NCBI RefSeq assembly: GCF_900155365.1
Contig: NZ_LT699743.1
Location: 353,920 to 417,919 of the forward strand
Source: Collinsella bouchesdurhonensis
GTDB taxonomy: Bacteria > Actinomycetota > Coriobacteriia > Coriobacteriales > Coriobacteriaceae
DNA length: 64,000 bases
Reading direction: 5' to 3'
The notes beneath the pieces were generated by a model that was not told the origin of the DNA, made no database searches, and worked only from the letters and a program-made list of their open reading frames with translations. Each line of letters starts with the position of its first letter. Position 1 is the stretch's first letter. The position numbers and the translations under genes are program-made. Positions 36,199-45,162 of the stretch are shown here, one piece after another.

Positions 36199-36597
36199 AT
36201 GGCGCGAGGCATCGGCATCGATTTGGTTCGCATCGACGACGTTGCCGACCATCTCGGCAAGGCCGCATGTACATGCAACACGGCAGCGTCGCCCTGGTTG
36301 ACGCATTTATTTACCTCTACAGAGCTTGAAATGGCTTTTGCCCGACAGCAGCCCGCAGAATTTCTTGCCGGCAGGCTTGCCGTCAAACACGCTGCGCGCA
36401 AAGCGGTCGGCCCACTTATCAATGGAGAATTCGACCTGCGCTGGGTCGAAACACTCCGAGCCACGTCTGGCGCCCCCTATGTCAATGTCGAGATGCCCGC
36501 TCTGCGCAAGGCCCTTGATGAGGCCCACGTTGACGAACTGCTCGTCTCCATCAGCAATGATGGAGGCTATGCAGCAGCAATCGTGCTCGCACAGTAG
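36199..36597 (+). CDS. acpS: holo-[acyl-carrier-protein] synthase-like protein with altered metal site
   Basis: 132 residues. The start GIGIDLVRIDDV holds the family Asp. The middle LFTSTELEMAFARQQPAEFL-AGRLAVKHAARKAVG aligns with the usual F-A-x-K-E-A-x-x-K-A-x-G, but the metal-binding Glu is His here. The end SISNDGGYAAAIVLA is standard. AcpS moves 4'-phosphopantetheine from CoA to ACP. Glu-to-His may change metal use or reduce activity. No other AcpS is visible in the window. The last codons belong to a 17-bp tandem repeat that continues past the stop. ATG 36199 has AAAGGGG upstream. Confidence 0.8.
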   Translation: MARGIGIDLVRIDDVADHLGKAACTCNTAASPWLTHLFTSTELEMAFARQQPAEFLAGRLAVKHAARKAVGPLINGEFDLRWVETLRATSGAPYVNVEMPALRKALDEAHVDELLVSISNDGGYAAAIVLAQ

Positions 36598-36668
36598 CCG
36601 GAGTCACGCGGTAGCCGTGCTCGCATGGTAGCCGTGCTCGCATGGTCATCGCACTCGCGCGGTAACCG
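36583..36668 (+). repeat. 17-bp tandem repeat at the 3' end of acpS
   Basis: Four consecutive 17-base units start at 36594, 36611, 36628 and 36645, with core GTAGCCGTGCTCGCATG; units 2 and 3 are identical and the others differ at 4-6 bases. A partial unit lies inside the last acpS codons (36583-36593) and another after 36661. Confidence 0.8.
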
Positions 36669-36727
36669 GTTTTCTTCATATTCGTGAGCGACTGACGACG
36701 CAATGAATGGCGGTAAAACGTGCATTT

Positions 36728-36836
36728 TGAAACGAGTGGCGGCTATTGATGCAAAACGGGGCCGTTTCTCGCCAATAAACGTTCGAGAAACCGCCGCTCA
36801 TCGAGAAACGTTCGAAAACCGCCACTCATCGTGGAT
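36728..36836. repeat. palindromic intergenic element between acpS and ogt
   Basis: Two direct copies of TTCGAGAAACCGCCGCTCAT-like sequence (near 36782-36803 and 36814-36835) lie downstream of an inverted copy (GAGTGGCGGCT near 36732). It lies in the gap between convergent acpS and ogt and could act as a bidirectional terminator. Its look suggests a genome-repeated element. Confidence 0.5.
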
Positions 36837-36845
36837 GCACCGATA

Positions 36846-37385
36846 CTACAACCGAGCACCAGCGTCGTTGCAAAAGCGTTTCTCGACATCGAGCAGCCAT
36901 TTCTTTCGATCAAGACCGCCGGCGTAACCCGTAAGGGCGCCATTAGCGCCCACCACACGATGGCACGGAACGATAATCGAAACCGGGTTTCGACCCACAG
37001 CACCGCCCACCGCGCGAGGGCTCGTGGAACGTTCATCGCCCGCAGCGAGGCGTCGACGGCAAATCTCGTCGGACACCCAGCCATACGTCACCGTAGAGCC
37101 ACGCGGAACGCTCTGCAGCACGCTCCACACCTCAAGCTGAAATGGCGTACCTATCAGATGGAGCGGAGGCGTATACGCAGGTGCACGCCCGGCAAAAAAG
37201 GTGTCGAGCCAAGCCCAGGTGTAATCGAGCACGGCAGATGCCGAACCCAAGCCGTTCGGTACGCCCTCGCCATCGAGGGTCGCGCCATAGTGCGCCTGAC
37301 CTTCAAACCAAAGGCCGGTAAGCCCGCGCGCATCGGCAGCAAGGGTAATCATGCCGAGCGGCGATCGATACGACTTGGTAATCAT
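36846..37385 (-). CDS. ogt: methylated-DNA-[protein]-cysteine S-methyltransferase
   Basis: 179 residues. The active site IVPCHRVVGANGALTGYAGG and the helix-turn-helix part GTPFQLEVWSVLQSVPRGST are diagnostic. It transfers O6-methyl groups from guanine to its own Cys in a single-use reaction. An insert (RRRLAAGDERSTSPRAVGG) is a little longer than in E. coli Ogt. ATG 37385 has AAAGGGG upstream. It is divergent from the ABC ATPase gene. Confidence 0.95.
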   Translation of the reverse strand: MITKSYRSPLGMITLAADARGLTGLWFEGQAHYGATLDGEGVPNGLGSASAVLDYTWAWLDTFFAGRAPAYTPPLHLIGTPFQLEVWSVLQSVPRGSTVTYGWVSDEICRRRLAAGDERSTSPRAVGGAVGRNPVSIIVPCHRVVGANGALTGYAGGLDRKKWLLDVEKRFCNDAGARL

Positions 37386-37584
37386 GTGCTTCCCCTTTGC
37401 GCCGCTCTTTCCCTCGTCCTCATCCGCAGCCTAGTATAAAGGCAAAAGCAGCAGAGCCCGCTTCGGTGCCGTCTTCGCGCCGTGCGAAATCGTGCCGTGT
37501 GTCATTTACGCTTGGCGGAATCGAGGTGGGCACAAGCCCTGCGGACGGCGATAATGAAAGCATCCGATCAGATAGGGCACCTTC

Positions 37585-38286
37585 ATGGCATATATCGAGT
37601 TTTCCAACGTCATCAAGGCTTACGGCACGGGTGAGGCCGAGATTCACGCACTCGACGGCGCAAGCTTTACCGTCGAGCGTGGCGAGCTTGCCATTATCTT
37701 GGGCGCTTCGGGCGCAGGCAAGACTACGGCACTCAACATCCTGGGCGGCATGGATACCGCGACATCGGGCTCCGTCACCGTTGACGGGCGCGACATCAGC
37801 CATGCAAACGAAGGAGAGCTTGTCTCGTACCGCCGCGCCGACGTCGGCTTCGTCTTCCAGTTCTACAACCTCGTTCCCAACCTCACCGCACTGGAAAACG
37901 TCGAACTCGCAGCTCAAATCTGCCCCGACTCACTCGATCCCGCCGAGACACTTGCCAAAGTGGGCCTCGAAGCACGCATGGACAACTTCCCCGCCCAGCT
38001 CTCCGGCGGCGAGCAGCAGCGCGTAGCCATCGCGCGTGCCCTCGCCAAGAATCCCAAGCTCCTGCTGTGCGACGAGCCCACGGGTGCCCTCGACTACCAG
38101 ACCGGCAAGCAGATTTTGCAGCTGCTGCAGGACACCTGTCGTCGCGAGGGCATCACGGTCATCATCATCACGCACAACTCTGCGCTTGCCCCCATGGCCG
38201 ATCGTCTCATCCGCTTTAAGAGCGGCAAGGTAACCGACGAGACCCTGCAGCCAAACCCCACCCCCATCGAGCAAATCGAGTGGTAG
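37585..38286 (+). CDS. MacB/LolD-type ABC ATP-binding protein without adjacent permease
   Basis: 233 residues. Walker [16 protein letters not shown]-loop [19 protein letters not shown], signature [16 protein letters not shown], Walker [12 protein letters not shown] and ITHN are complete. The sequence is that of the MacB/LolD/FtsE-like group that usually partners an FtsX-fold permease for peptide or antibiotic handling. No such permease is next to it here: the following gene is a sensor kinase on the other strand. It may work with a permease elsewhere, or the pair was split by rearrangement. Confidence 0.9.
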   Translation: MAYIEFSNVIKAYGTGEAEIHALDGASFTVERGELAIILGASGAGKTTALNILGGMDTATSGSVTVDGRDISHANEGELVSYRRADVGFVFQFYNLVPNLTALENVELAAQICPDSLDPAETLAKVGLEARMDNFPAQLSGGEQQRVAIARALAKNPKLLLCDEPTGALDYQTGKQILQLLQDTCRREGITVIIITHNSALAPMADRLIRFKSGKVTDETLQPNPTPIEQIEW

Positions 38287-38362
38287 ATGGCACCAACAGG
38301 CCGAGTTGTGTGCATCGAAGCGCAAATCTTCACAAAATAACTCTGTCTTGTTTTTGTCACAC

Positions 38363-39697
38363 TCAGGGGAGGGTTACGGTGAAGCAGATGGTGTGGGCAT
38401 CGAGCGCTTGGGCGCGGATGCTGCCACCGTGGGCCTCGACGATTGCCTGCGCCACAGAAAGGCCCACTCCAGAGCCGCCCGTCTGCGAGTTGCGGCTGGT
38501 GTCTGCACGATAGAAGCGGTCGAACAGGCGCTTCAAATCACCCTCCGGCATCGCATCTACCGCGTTACTCACCTGCAAAGTCACCCCGCCACGCGAGCGC
38601 TTCTTAAGCGCAAGCTCGATTTCGCTACCGTCACTCGCATAGCGCGTGGCGTTATCCAGCAAAAGCTCCACCACCTGCGACAATGCCGAGATATCGCCCT
38701 GCACATGCAGCCCACTCTCCAAGTTGCGCACGAGCTTCTTTCCGCGCGACTCGGCAACAGCGCAAAACGGTTCCGACGCATATTCCGCCAACTCGGATAA
38801 ATCCAGATCAGTCTTCTCAAACTGCGTGGCGCCTTCGTCCATGCGCGCGAGGAACACCAGCCTATCGGTCAGCGATTTAAGCCGTGTCACCTGCGCGGCA
38901 ATACTTTGCGTCCACTCGCTTTCGCCCGCTTCAATCTCCATCACATCATTTGCAGCAGCGATTACCGCCAACGGGGTCTTGATCTCATGGCTTGCATCGG
39001 TGATGAAACGCTGCTGCTTACGATAGCTCTCCACGATAGGACGAACCGCGATGCGTGAGAAAATCACTACCAATACGAGCACGAGCAACCAAGCGCCCAC
39101 GCCAATGGCAGCGCTTGCACCCAAAAACGCCTCGAAATTGGATAGTTCGCGCGAGCAGTTCACGAACACATAGAGGGACCCCTCGTCCGCATCCACCACC
39201 CGGTAGCGATACGCGCCATAAAAGCCGTGTTTTGCACCCGAAACACTTACCTGCAAAGCATACGTGCACGCATCCTGCGCCGTTGTCGCCGCAACATGGT
39301 TGACGTCCACCCCGACAATCGCACCGTCGTCATCCACGATCACCGTAAAGTAACGCGTGTCGTACGGTGCCTCCTTATCCATGATGTCGGCAACTCGTTT
39401 GTCCAGATCAAAAGAGCGGTCGAATAACCCAGACGTTCCGATATAGGCAGCCGAAAGCTCCTTGAGTATCACCACAGAAGCGTCGGACATCTCCTCCTGG
39501 TCAGCTTGGCCCCCGTCCGCGCTGGAGACGCCGGGGAAGCTTCCGCCGTTTTGGATAATCGCCTCGATGCGATCGTCCGCCATGCGGCACACGCTTTGGT
39601 AGTTGACGACATTGATAACCACCAGAATGAGTGCCAGCGCAGCAGCAACCGAAAGCATGGCTACGAGCACGAACTTTTGGCGAAGACGCTTCTCCAT
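38363..39697 (-). CDS. two-component sensor histidine kinase
   Basis: About 444 residues. Two membrane helices (VAAALALILVVINVV near 20-33; VGAWLLVLVLVVIFS near 200-215) bracket an extracytoplasmic sensor domain of ~165 residues. A HisKA domain with DASHEIKTPLAV (His near 237) and a HATPase_c domain (LLLDNATRYAS, DRFYRADTSRNSQTGGSGVGLS) follow. The sensor has Cys at three places and an acidic patch (VDDDGAIVGVD), which could bind cations. The preferred start is ATG 39697, overlapping the regulator stop as TGATG; GTG 39700 is an alternative. Confidence 0.93.
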   Translation of the reverse strand: MEKRLRQKFVLVAMLSVAAALALILVVINVVNYQSVCRMADDRIEAIIQNGGSFPGVSSADGGQADQEEMSDASVVILKELSAAYIGTSGLFDRSFDLDKRVADIMDKEAPYDTRYFTVIVDDDGAIVGVDVNHVAATTAQDACTYALQVSVSGAKHGFYGAYRYRVVDADEGSLYVFVNCSRELSNFEAFLGASAAIGVGAWLLVLVLVVIFSRIAVRPIVESYRKQQRFITDASHEIKTPLAVIAAANDVMEIEAGESEWTQSIAAQVTRLKSLTDRLVFLARMDEGATQFEKTDLDLSELAEYASEPFCAVAESRGKKLVRNLESGLHVQGDISALSQVVELLLDNATRYASDGSEIELALKKRSRGGVTLQVSNAVDAMPEGDLKRLFDRFYRADTSRNSQTGGSGVGLSVAQAIVEAHGGSIRAQALDAHTICFTVTLP

Positions 39698-40383
39698 CAC
39701 AGCTCGCCCTCAACGCACTCGAGTGAATATCCCTGATTGCGCGCAGCTCGGATGCATACGTTGGCCCCCACTGCCACGAGCTTCTTGCGCAGATAGGAGA
39801 TGTAGACCCACACCACGTTGGAGGTCTCGAGCGCATCGTCACCCCAGACTCGGGACAGCAGGCGCTCGGTGGGCGTAACCAACCCTGGATGTGCCATGAA
39901 ATACTCCATGAGCTGAAACTCTCGATTGGCAAGATGCTCTTCCCCCACAGGACCCGCAAGCGTGCAGGAAGCGCAATCGAGACGAACGTTGCCGACAGAG
40001 AGGGTGGTCGCGTCAATCGCAGTCGCACTGCGCGTCATGGCGCGAATACGCGCGAGCAGTTCTTTTGCCGCAAAGGGTTTGGTGAGGTAATCGTTGGCGC
40101 CGGCGTCGAGGCCCTCGACTTTATCCGCCACTTCACTTTTTGCCGTCAGCATGATGATAGGCAGCCGAATCCCGCTCTGACGCGCCTGGCGCAGCACCTC
40201 GATACCATCCATACCGGGCATCATGATGTCGAGAATCGCGGCATCGAATACCTGGCGCCGAAGATGATCGAGAGCAGTCAGGCCATCATGGACCGCATCG
40301 ACTTCATAGCCGCTGTGCCGCAAAATCGCTGTAAGGGCGCGCGAGAGCTCGAGTTCATCCTCCGCCAATAGGAGCCGCATCAT
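39697..40383 (-). CDS. OmpR/PhoB-family response regulator
   Basis: 228 residues. The receiver domain has the phosphorylated Asp52 in AILDIMMPGMDGIE, Thr and Lys at LTAKS and YLTKPF. The C-terminal winged-helix domain has VNVRLDCASCTL-like and TPTERLLSRVWGDD-like blocks and SYLRKKL. It is made with the kinase that overlaps its 3' end. Two identical-style direct-repeat boxes lie upstream, one across the probable -35, which suggests autoregulation. The spacing of the half-sites resembles PmrA/BasR boxes. Confidence 0.95.
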   Translation of the reverse strand: MMRLLLAEDELELSRALTAILRHSGYEVDAVHDGLTALDHLRRQVFDAAILDIMMPGMDGIEVLRQARQSGIRLPIIMLTAKSEVADKVEGLDAGANDYLTKPFAAKELLARIRAMTRSATAIDATTLSVGNVRLDCASCTLAGPVGEEHLANREFQLMEYFMAHPGLVTPTERLLSRVWGDDALETSNVVWVYISYLRKKLVAVGANVCIRAARNQGYSLECVEGEL

Positions 40384-40417
40384 CCTCGCCTTTCACTGTT
40401 GCCATCTGTTGGCTTTG

Positions 40418-40455
40418 ATAATAACGCAGCGGGCAAAGCCTTAGTCGAACCTTAG
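40418..40455 (-). promoter_or_regulatory. regulator promoter with proximal direct-repeat box
   Basis: On the minus strand CTAAGGTTCGACTAAGG (40455-40439) holds two CTAAGG half-sites with 11-base spacing. Its second half ends 15 bases before TATTAT (40423-40418), a good -10, so the box occupies the -35 position as in regulator-activated promoters. Confidence 0.65.
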
Positions 40456-40493
40456 CAGCCACCCTATACACGCAGGCGTTTTTGCAGGATAGA

Positions 40494-40510
40494 CCTTAGC
40501 CGAACCTAAG
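40494..40510 (-). promoter_or_regulatory. distal direct-repeat box upstream of the regulator gene
   Basis: CTTAGGTTCGGCTAAGG on the minus strand matches the proximal box at 15 of 17 positions and lies 55 bases further upstream, about five helical turns. It fits a second binding site for the same OmpR-family regulator. The stretch 40513-40740 beyond it shows no gene. Confidence 0.6.
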
Positions 40511-40740
40511 CATTGGCAACCGCGCGCAAGAACTGTCGCCACTGCGGTACAACAGATTTCGAGCACGGCGGCGGGTACGCGAGACCAGGCACACACACTT
40601 TCCTTCCCCCATGCCTGCGCCCGTCGCCCGTTGCTCGCAATCCATCCGATAAGCCGCATGGCAGAAGCGACTCGCCTCCATGCACGATCGACGAGAGGAG
40701 CGCGAACAAACTCTCCAGAAAAACCCACTGCCATCCACCA

Positions 40741-40784
40741 AAAAGGCACCTCGGCTGGGCACGTGCCCGACCGAGGCGCCTTTT
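40741..40784 (-). terminator. terminator downstream of asd
   Basis: AAAAGGC(A)CCTCGG and CCGAGGCGCCTTTT form a long stem that also encloses GGGCACGTGCCC. On the minus strand a T5 run follows; it is symmetric enough to work in both directions. Confidence 0.85.
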
Positions 40785-40821
40785 GCGTACAGCGATAGCG
40801 CGTATGTCAGAAGCTTGCGCT

Positions 40822-41850
40822 CTACTCTTCCGTAAGAAGCTTTGCAATCTGGACGGCATTGGTGGCAGCGCCCTTGCGAATCTGGTCGCCACAGCACCAG
40901 AAGGTGATGCCGCGCGTGACTTCCGGATTGGAGATGTCACGACGAACGCGGCCGACCCAGATCAGGTCCTGATCGCTCGTAAAGAGCGGCATGGGGCAGC
41001 GATCCGAAGCATCAGCGGCATCCATGTCGTCCACCAGCTTGACACCGGGAGCGGCAGCAAGGGCCTCGCGAGCCTCTTCGACCGTGATGTCGCGCTCGAA
41101 CTCAAGCGTGATGCTCTCGGAGTGCGAGCGCAGCACGGGCACGCGCACACAGGTGCAGTTTACGCGCAGCTCGGGCAGATGCATAATCTTGCGGCCCTCG
41201 TTTTGAAGCTTCATCTCCTCGGAGGTGAAACCTTCCTCCTTCACGCCGCCGATCTGCGGAATGAGATTATTGGCAAGCTGCGCCGCAAAAGCGCGCGGAT
41301 CGGGAAGCTGCTCGCCGCGGCCCAGAGCAGCAAGCTGCTCCTCGAGCTCACGCATGCCCGGAACGCCAGCGCCCGAAGCCGCCTGGTACGTGCTCACAAC
41401 CATGCGCTTGACGCCCGCGAGCTTGTGCAGCGGCCAGGTGGGCACCAAGCCGATGATGGTCGCACAGTTGGGATTGGCGATAAGGCCCTTGTGCCATTTG
41501 ATGTCCTCGGCGTTAATCTCGGGCACCACCAGGGGAACATCGGGGTCAAGACGGAACGCATGGGAGTTGTCCACAACCACAGCGCCGCGCTTCACGGCCT
41601 CGGGCAAAAGCGTCTTGGCGAGGTCATCCTCAACGGCGCCGAGTACGATATCGCAGCCCTCAAACGCCTCGGGGCAGGCCTCCTCGATCACCACCTGCTC
41701 GCCGCGGAACTCAACAGCCTTGCCGGCAGAGCGAGCGCTCGCCAGCAGCTTGAGCTTGCCCACGGGGAAATCCTGCTCGTCAAGGCCCTGGAGCATCTGG
41801 GTGCCCACGGCTCCCGTCGCGCCCAAAATAGCCACCGTGTACTGTTTCAT
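40822..41850 (-). CDS. asd: aspartate-semialdehyde dehydrogenase
   Basis: 342 residues. The NADP motif GATGAVGTQML, the active-site Cys in NPNCATIIGLVPTWPLHKL, and the catalytic His region RVPVLRSHSESITLEF are present. It reduces aspartyl phosphate to the semialdehyde, the branch point to Lys, Thr and Met. ATG 41850 with AAGGGGG upstream was chosen over an extended frame. lysC lies upstream on the same strand with a 171-base gap. Confidence 0.97.
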   Translation of the reverse strand: MKQYTVAILGATGAVGTQMLQGLDEQDFPVGKLKLLASARSAGKAVEFRGEQVVIEEACPEAFEGCDIVLGAVEDDLAKTLLPEAVKRGAVVVDNSHAFRLDPDVPLVVPEINAEDIKWHKGLIANPNCATIIGLVPTWPLHKLAGVKRMVVSTYQAASGAGVPGMRELEEQLAALGRGEQLPDPRAFAAQLANNLIPQIGGVKEEGFTSEEMKLQNEGRKIMHLPELRVNCTCVRVPVLRSHSESITLEFERDITVEEAREALAAAPGVKLVDDMDAADASDRCPMPLFTSDQDLIWVGRVRRDISNPEVTRGITFWCCGDQIRKGAATNAVQIAKLLTEE

Positions 41851-42021
41851 GCTTCCCCCTTTTAGGTCATGCTCTTCTCCTGCAACCTGCGCAGGCCAAA
41901 TGATTGTCTTCCTTTTATACGAGAACGGAGTGGACTCGAAGCCCACTCCGTCGAAATGAAATCGAAACGAAACCCGAAACCAACAGGATGAATGAAATCT
42001 CCCTCAAAGCCAAGGCGCTCG

Positions 42022-43410
42022 CTATTTAGTAAGCGATGCCAATCCCAGGTCGATAGTCGAAGGCTCATCCAGATCGGCAACCTTCACGATGCCGTTCTCG
42101 TCCGAGAATGCACGGTAGATGGTGCGGATGGCCAGCTCAAAATCCTTCTCGTCCACGCCGATGATGATGTTGATCTCGTCGCAGCTCTGCGAAATCATAC
42201 GCACGCTCACGCCTGCCTGGCCAAGCATGCCAAAGAGATGCCCCGAGATGCCGGCGCGTCCGCGCAGATTGCGGCCAACGGTAGCGATGAGCGCAAGACC
42301 TTCAACAACCTCGATCTCCAGCGGCTCAACCTCTTTTTGGATGTCTGCCACGAGCGAATAGAGCGAATCGTTCACGTCTTCCTTCTGCACAACGGCGCCA
42401 AAGCGGTCGACACCGGTGGGCATGTGCTCAACCGAAACGTTATAGCGCTCGAAGACGGAAAGCGCGCGGCGCATAAAACCAATGCGCGGCTTAGTGCGGT
42501 CGCGCGCAACATTGATGGCAACAAAGCCGCTCTTGCCGGCCACTCCGGTAATGATGGGCTCGGCTGCGCCCTCGTCGGCGGTCTCGCTGATGATGGTGCC
42601 GGGGTCTTGCGGAGCGTTCGTGTTCTTGATGACCAGCGGGATACCGGCCTCGCGCACGGGGAAGACAGCTTCCTCATGCAAAACACTTGCACCCATGTAA
42701 GAAAGCTCGCGCAGCTCCTCGTAGGTAACACGTGCGATAGGCTGTGCCTCGGGAACAATGCGCGGATCTGCCGAGAAGAAGCCCGATACGTCGGTCCAAT
42801 TCTCGTACAGGTCGGCGCCCAAGCACTTGGCAAGAATAGATCCAGAGATGTCTCCGCCGCCACGGTCGAGCAGCTTGATCTGACCCTCACGAGTCGCACC
42901 GTAGAAACCGGGCATAACAAAGCCCGCCTGCTGGCTGTACTCCTCCACAAGCTCGGTGGTGCGCCTCATGCTAAGCGTACCGTCGTGATGGAAAGCGATG
43001 ACCTTCGATGCATCCAGGAACGGTAGGCCCAGGTACTCGGCCATCAGACGAGCGGTAAAGTACTCGCCGCGGCTCACGAGCTCCTCGGTGGAGTAGCCGC
43101 CAGTGCTTGCACGCTCGGCAAATGCCGCAAACTCCTCGCGAATAGGATAGGTGAGCTCAAGTTCATCGGCGATATCAAAGTAACGCTGGCCAATATCCTT
43201 GAGCAGATCCTCACAAGATACATGGTATTTAACGTGGGCACTCACCAGATAAAGCAGGTCGGTCACCTTGGTGTCGCCCTTGAAACGACGACCGCAAGCG
43301 GAAACCACCACAAAACGACGCGCCGGATCGGCGTCGACGATTGCTTTGATTTTCTTGAAGTGCTCGGCATCTGCGACTGATGAGCCGCCAAACTTAGCGA
43401 TCTTGATCAT
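42022..43410 (-). CDS. lysC: aspartate kinase
   Basis: 462 residues. KFGGSSVAD, LLDRGGGDISGS and TDVSGFFSADPR define the kinase domain; two ACT domains occupy the C-terminal third (ITGVAGKSGFVAINVA, ALIATVGRNLRGRAGISGHL). It phosphorylates aspartate, the first step of the pathway, and the ACT domains suggest feedback control by an end product. No homoserine dehydrogenase fusion is seen. ATG 43410 has AGGAGGG 12 bases upstream. It is divergent from thrC. Confidence 0.97.
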   Translation of the reverse strand: MIKIAKFGGSSVADAEHFKKIKAIVDADPARRFVVVSACGRRFKGDTKVTDLLYLVSAHVKYHVSCEDLLKDIGQRYFDIADELELTYPIREEFAAFAERASTGGYSTEELVSRGEYFTARLMAEYLGLPFLDASKVIAFHHDGTLSMRRTTELVEEYSQQAGFVMPGFYGATREGQIKLLDRGGGDISGSILAKCLGADLYENWTDVSGFFSADPRIVPEAQPIARVTYEELRELSYMGASVLHEEAVFPVREAGIPLVIKNTNAPQDPGTIISETADEGAAEPIITGVAGKSGFVAINVARDRTKPRIGFMRRALSVFERYNVSVEHMPTGVDRFGAVVQKEDVNDSLYSLVADIQKEVEPLEIEVVEGLALIATVGRNLRGRAGISGHLFGMLGQAGVSVRMISQSCDEINIIIGVDEKDFELAIRTIYRAFSDENGIVKVADLDEPSTIDLGLASLTK

Positions 43411-43641
43411 GCGAACTAAAACCCTCCTGATAGGAACGCACCAAATGACGACGCGCCCATAATCGTAGGTGCAAGTCTACTAAACACCCTGGGATGTTGT
43501 CGTGGGCATCTACATTGTTTCCAAAAGAAAAACGGCCTGTGTGCTGCACCTGTTCTCCGAGGGTCGCGGCTCCACGTGCCCAAACGCTTCTGATACCATG
43601 AGCGCACACGTTACGCCCTGGGCTTTCAAGGAGTCGACGAC
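43411..43641. promoter_or_regulatory. divergent control region of lysC and thrC
   Basis: This 231-base gap must hold both promoters. On the plus strand TGATACCAT (43591-43599) could be an extended -10 for thrC. No T-box or other recognised riboswitch is present. Confidence 0.35.
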
Positions 43642-45156
43642 ATGGGTTTTTACCATAGCACACGTTCCGCTTCGCCAACCTTTACGAGCAAGGAGGCTAT
43701 CCGCCGCGGCATCGCCCCAGACGGAGGCCTGTTTGTGTCCGACGACCTGGGTGGCACCACCATTGACATCTCCACATTGGCAAACAAGGATTACCCCACG
43801 CTTGCGCGCGAGGTCATGGGCGCCCTTCTGCCCGATTACTCCGCAGACGAGATCGCCGCGTGCGTGGACGAGGCATACACCGGCACCTTCGCTTCGAGCG
43901 AAGTGACGCCGCTCGTGCCCCTTTCTCAAGCACCCAATGCAGATGGCACCCCCACCTATGTTATGGAGCTCTTTGGCGGCCCCACGAGCGCGTTCAAGGA
44001 CGTCGCGCTGCAGATGCTCCCCCGCCTTATGGCGCGCACCGCAGGAGCCGAAGGTGAGCGCATCATGATCGTCACCGCCACCTCGGGCGACACGGGCAAG
44101 GCGGCCCTTGCAGGATTCGCCGATGCCCCGGGCTGCGGCATCACCGTCTTCTACCCGGAAGGCAAAGTGAGCCATGTCCAGAATCTGCAGATGTCCACGC
44201 AGGAAGGCGCCAATGTCGCCGTCTGTGCCGTGCGCGGCAATTTTGACGATGCGCAGACCGCTGTCAAGCAGATCTTTGCAAACAAGGAACTGGGAGAGCG
44301 TCTGGCCGCGGGCGGCACGGTCCTTTCTTCCGCGAACTCCATCAACGTGGGCCGTCTGGTCCCGCAGGTTGTCTACTACTTTGCGGCCTATGCGCAGCTG
44401 CTGCGCGCAGGCGCCATCCAGGTTGGCGACGCCGTCGAGTTCTGCGTGCCCACCGGCAACTTTGGCGATATCCTCGCCGGCTACTACGCCAAGCGCATGG
44501 GCCTGCCCGTAGCAAAGCTCCTCGTGGCCTCCGACAAGAACAACGTGCTGGCAGACTTCTTGGCAACCGGCACCTACGACCGCGAGCGCCCCTTCTACAC
44601 CACCACTTCCCCCTCGATGGACATCCTGGTTTCCTCGAACTTGGAGCGCATGCTGTACTACCTGGCAGACGGCGACTGCGAGCTCGTGGCGGACCTCATG
44701 TCCAAGCTCACCGACAAGGGCAACTATCAGATTCCTGCCGAGCTTCTCGAGCGCATCCGCGCCGTCTTTGACGGCGGATGGGCCGACGAAGACCAGGTGG
44801 CCGCCGCCATTCGTCGCTGTTGGGACGAAAACGGCTACGTGATCGACCCGCACACCGCCTGCGGCTATCACGTGATGGAGCAGACCGCTGCCGTCGAGGG
44901 CACCGCTTGCCGCGTGCTGCTCTCTACCGCAAGCCCCTATAAGTTCCCCAAGGCCGTGGCCGAAGCGCTGGGTCTTTTCTGCCCGCCCGACGATTTTGCC
45001 TGCATGGAGGTGCTCGCCAAGCACACCGGCACCACCGCGCCCGCACAGCTCGCCGGTCTCAAAACCAAGCCCGTACGTTTTGAAGACGTGGTCGACGTTG
45101 CCGACATGGGTTCCTACGTGGAGCAGGCAGCCAGTCGCATCGCCAAGGAGGCCTAA
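43642..45156 (+). CDS. thrC: threonine synthase
   Basis: 504 residues, the long (class of E. coli/yeast) form. The PLP Lys lies in PTSAFKDVALQMLPRL, the N-terminal SKEAIRRGIAPDGGLFV and the phosphate loop TATSGDTGKAAL and SANSINVGRLVPQVVYYF are typical. It turns O-phosphohomoserine into threonine. The ATG has AAGGAG upstream, and thrB follows after 6 bases. Confidence 0.97.
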   Translation: MGFYHSTRSASPTFTSKEAIRRGIAPDGGLFVSDDLGGTTIDISTLANKDYPTLAREVMGALLPDYSADEIAACVDEAYTGTFASSEVTPLVPLSQAPNADGTPTYVMELFGGPTSAFKDVALQMLPRLMARTAGAEGERIMIVTATSGDTGKAALAGFADAPGCGITVFYPEGKVSHVQNLQMSTQEGANVAVCAVRGNFDDAQTAVKQIFANKELGERLAAGGTVLSSANSINVGRLVPQVVYYFAAYAQLLRAGAIQVGDAVEFCVPTGNFGDILAGYYAKRMGLPVAKLLVASDKNNVLADFLATGTYDRERPFYTTTSPSMDILVSSNLERMLYYLADGDCELVADLMSKLTDKGNYQIPAELLERIRAVFDGGWADEDQVAAAIRRCWDENGYVIDPHTACGYHVMEQTAAVEGTACRVLLSTASPYKFPKAVAEALGLFCPPDDFACMEVLAKHTGTTAPAQLAGLKTKPVRFEDVVDVADMGSYVEQAASRIAKEA

Positions 45157-45162
45157 GACCCC

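Noticed and set aside
36583..36668. CRISPR-like array at the acpS end
   Set aside because: The 17-bp units abut without spacers and are degenerate, so this is a simple tandem repeat.
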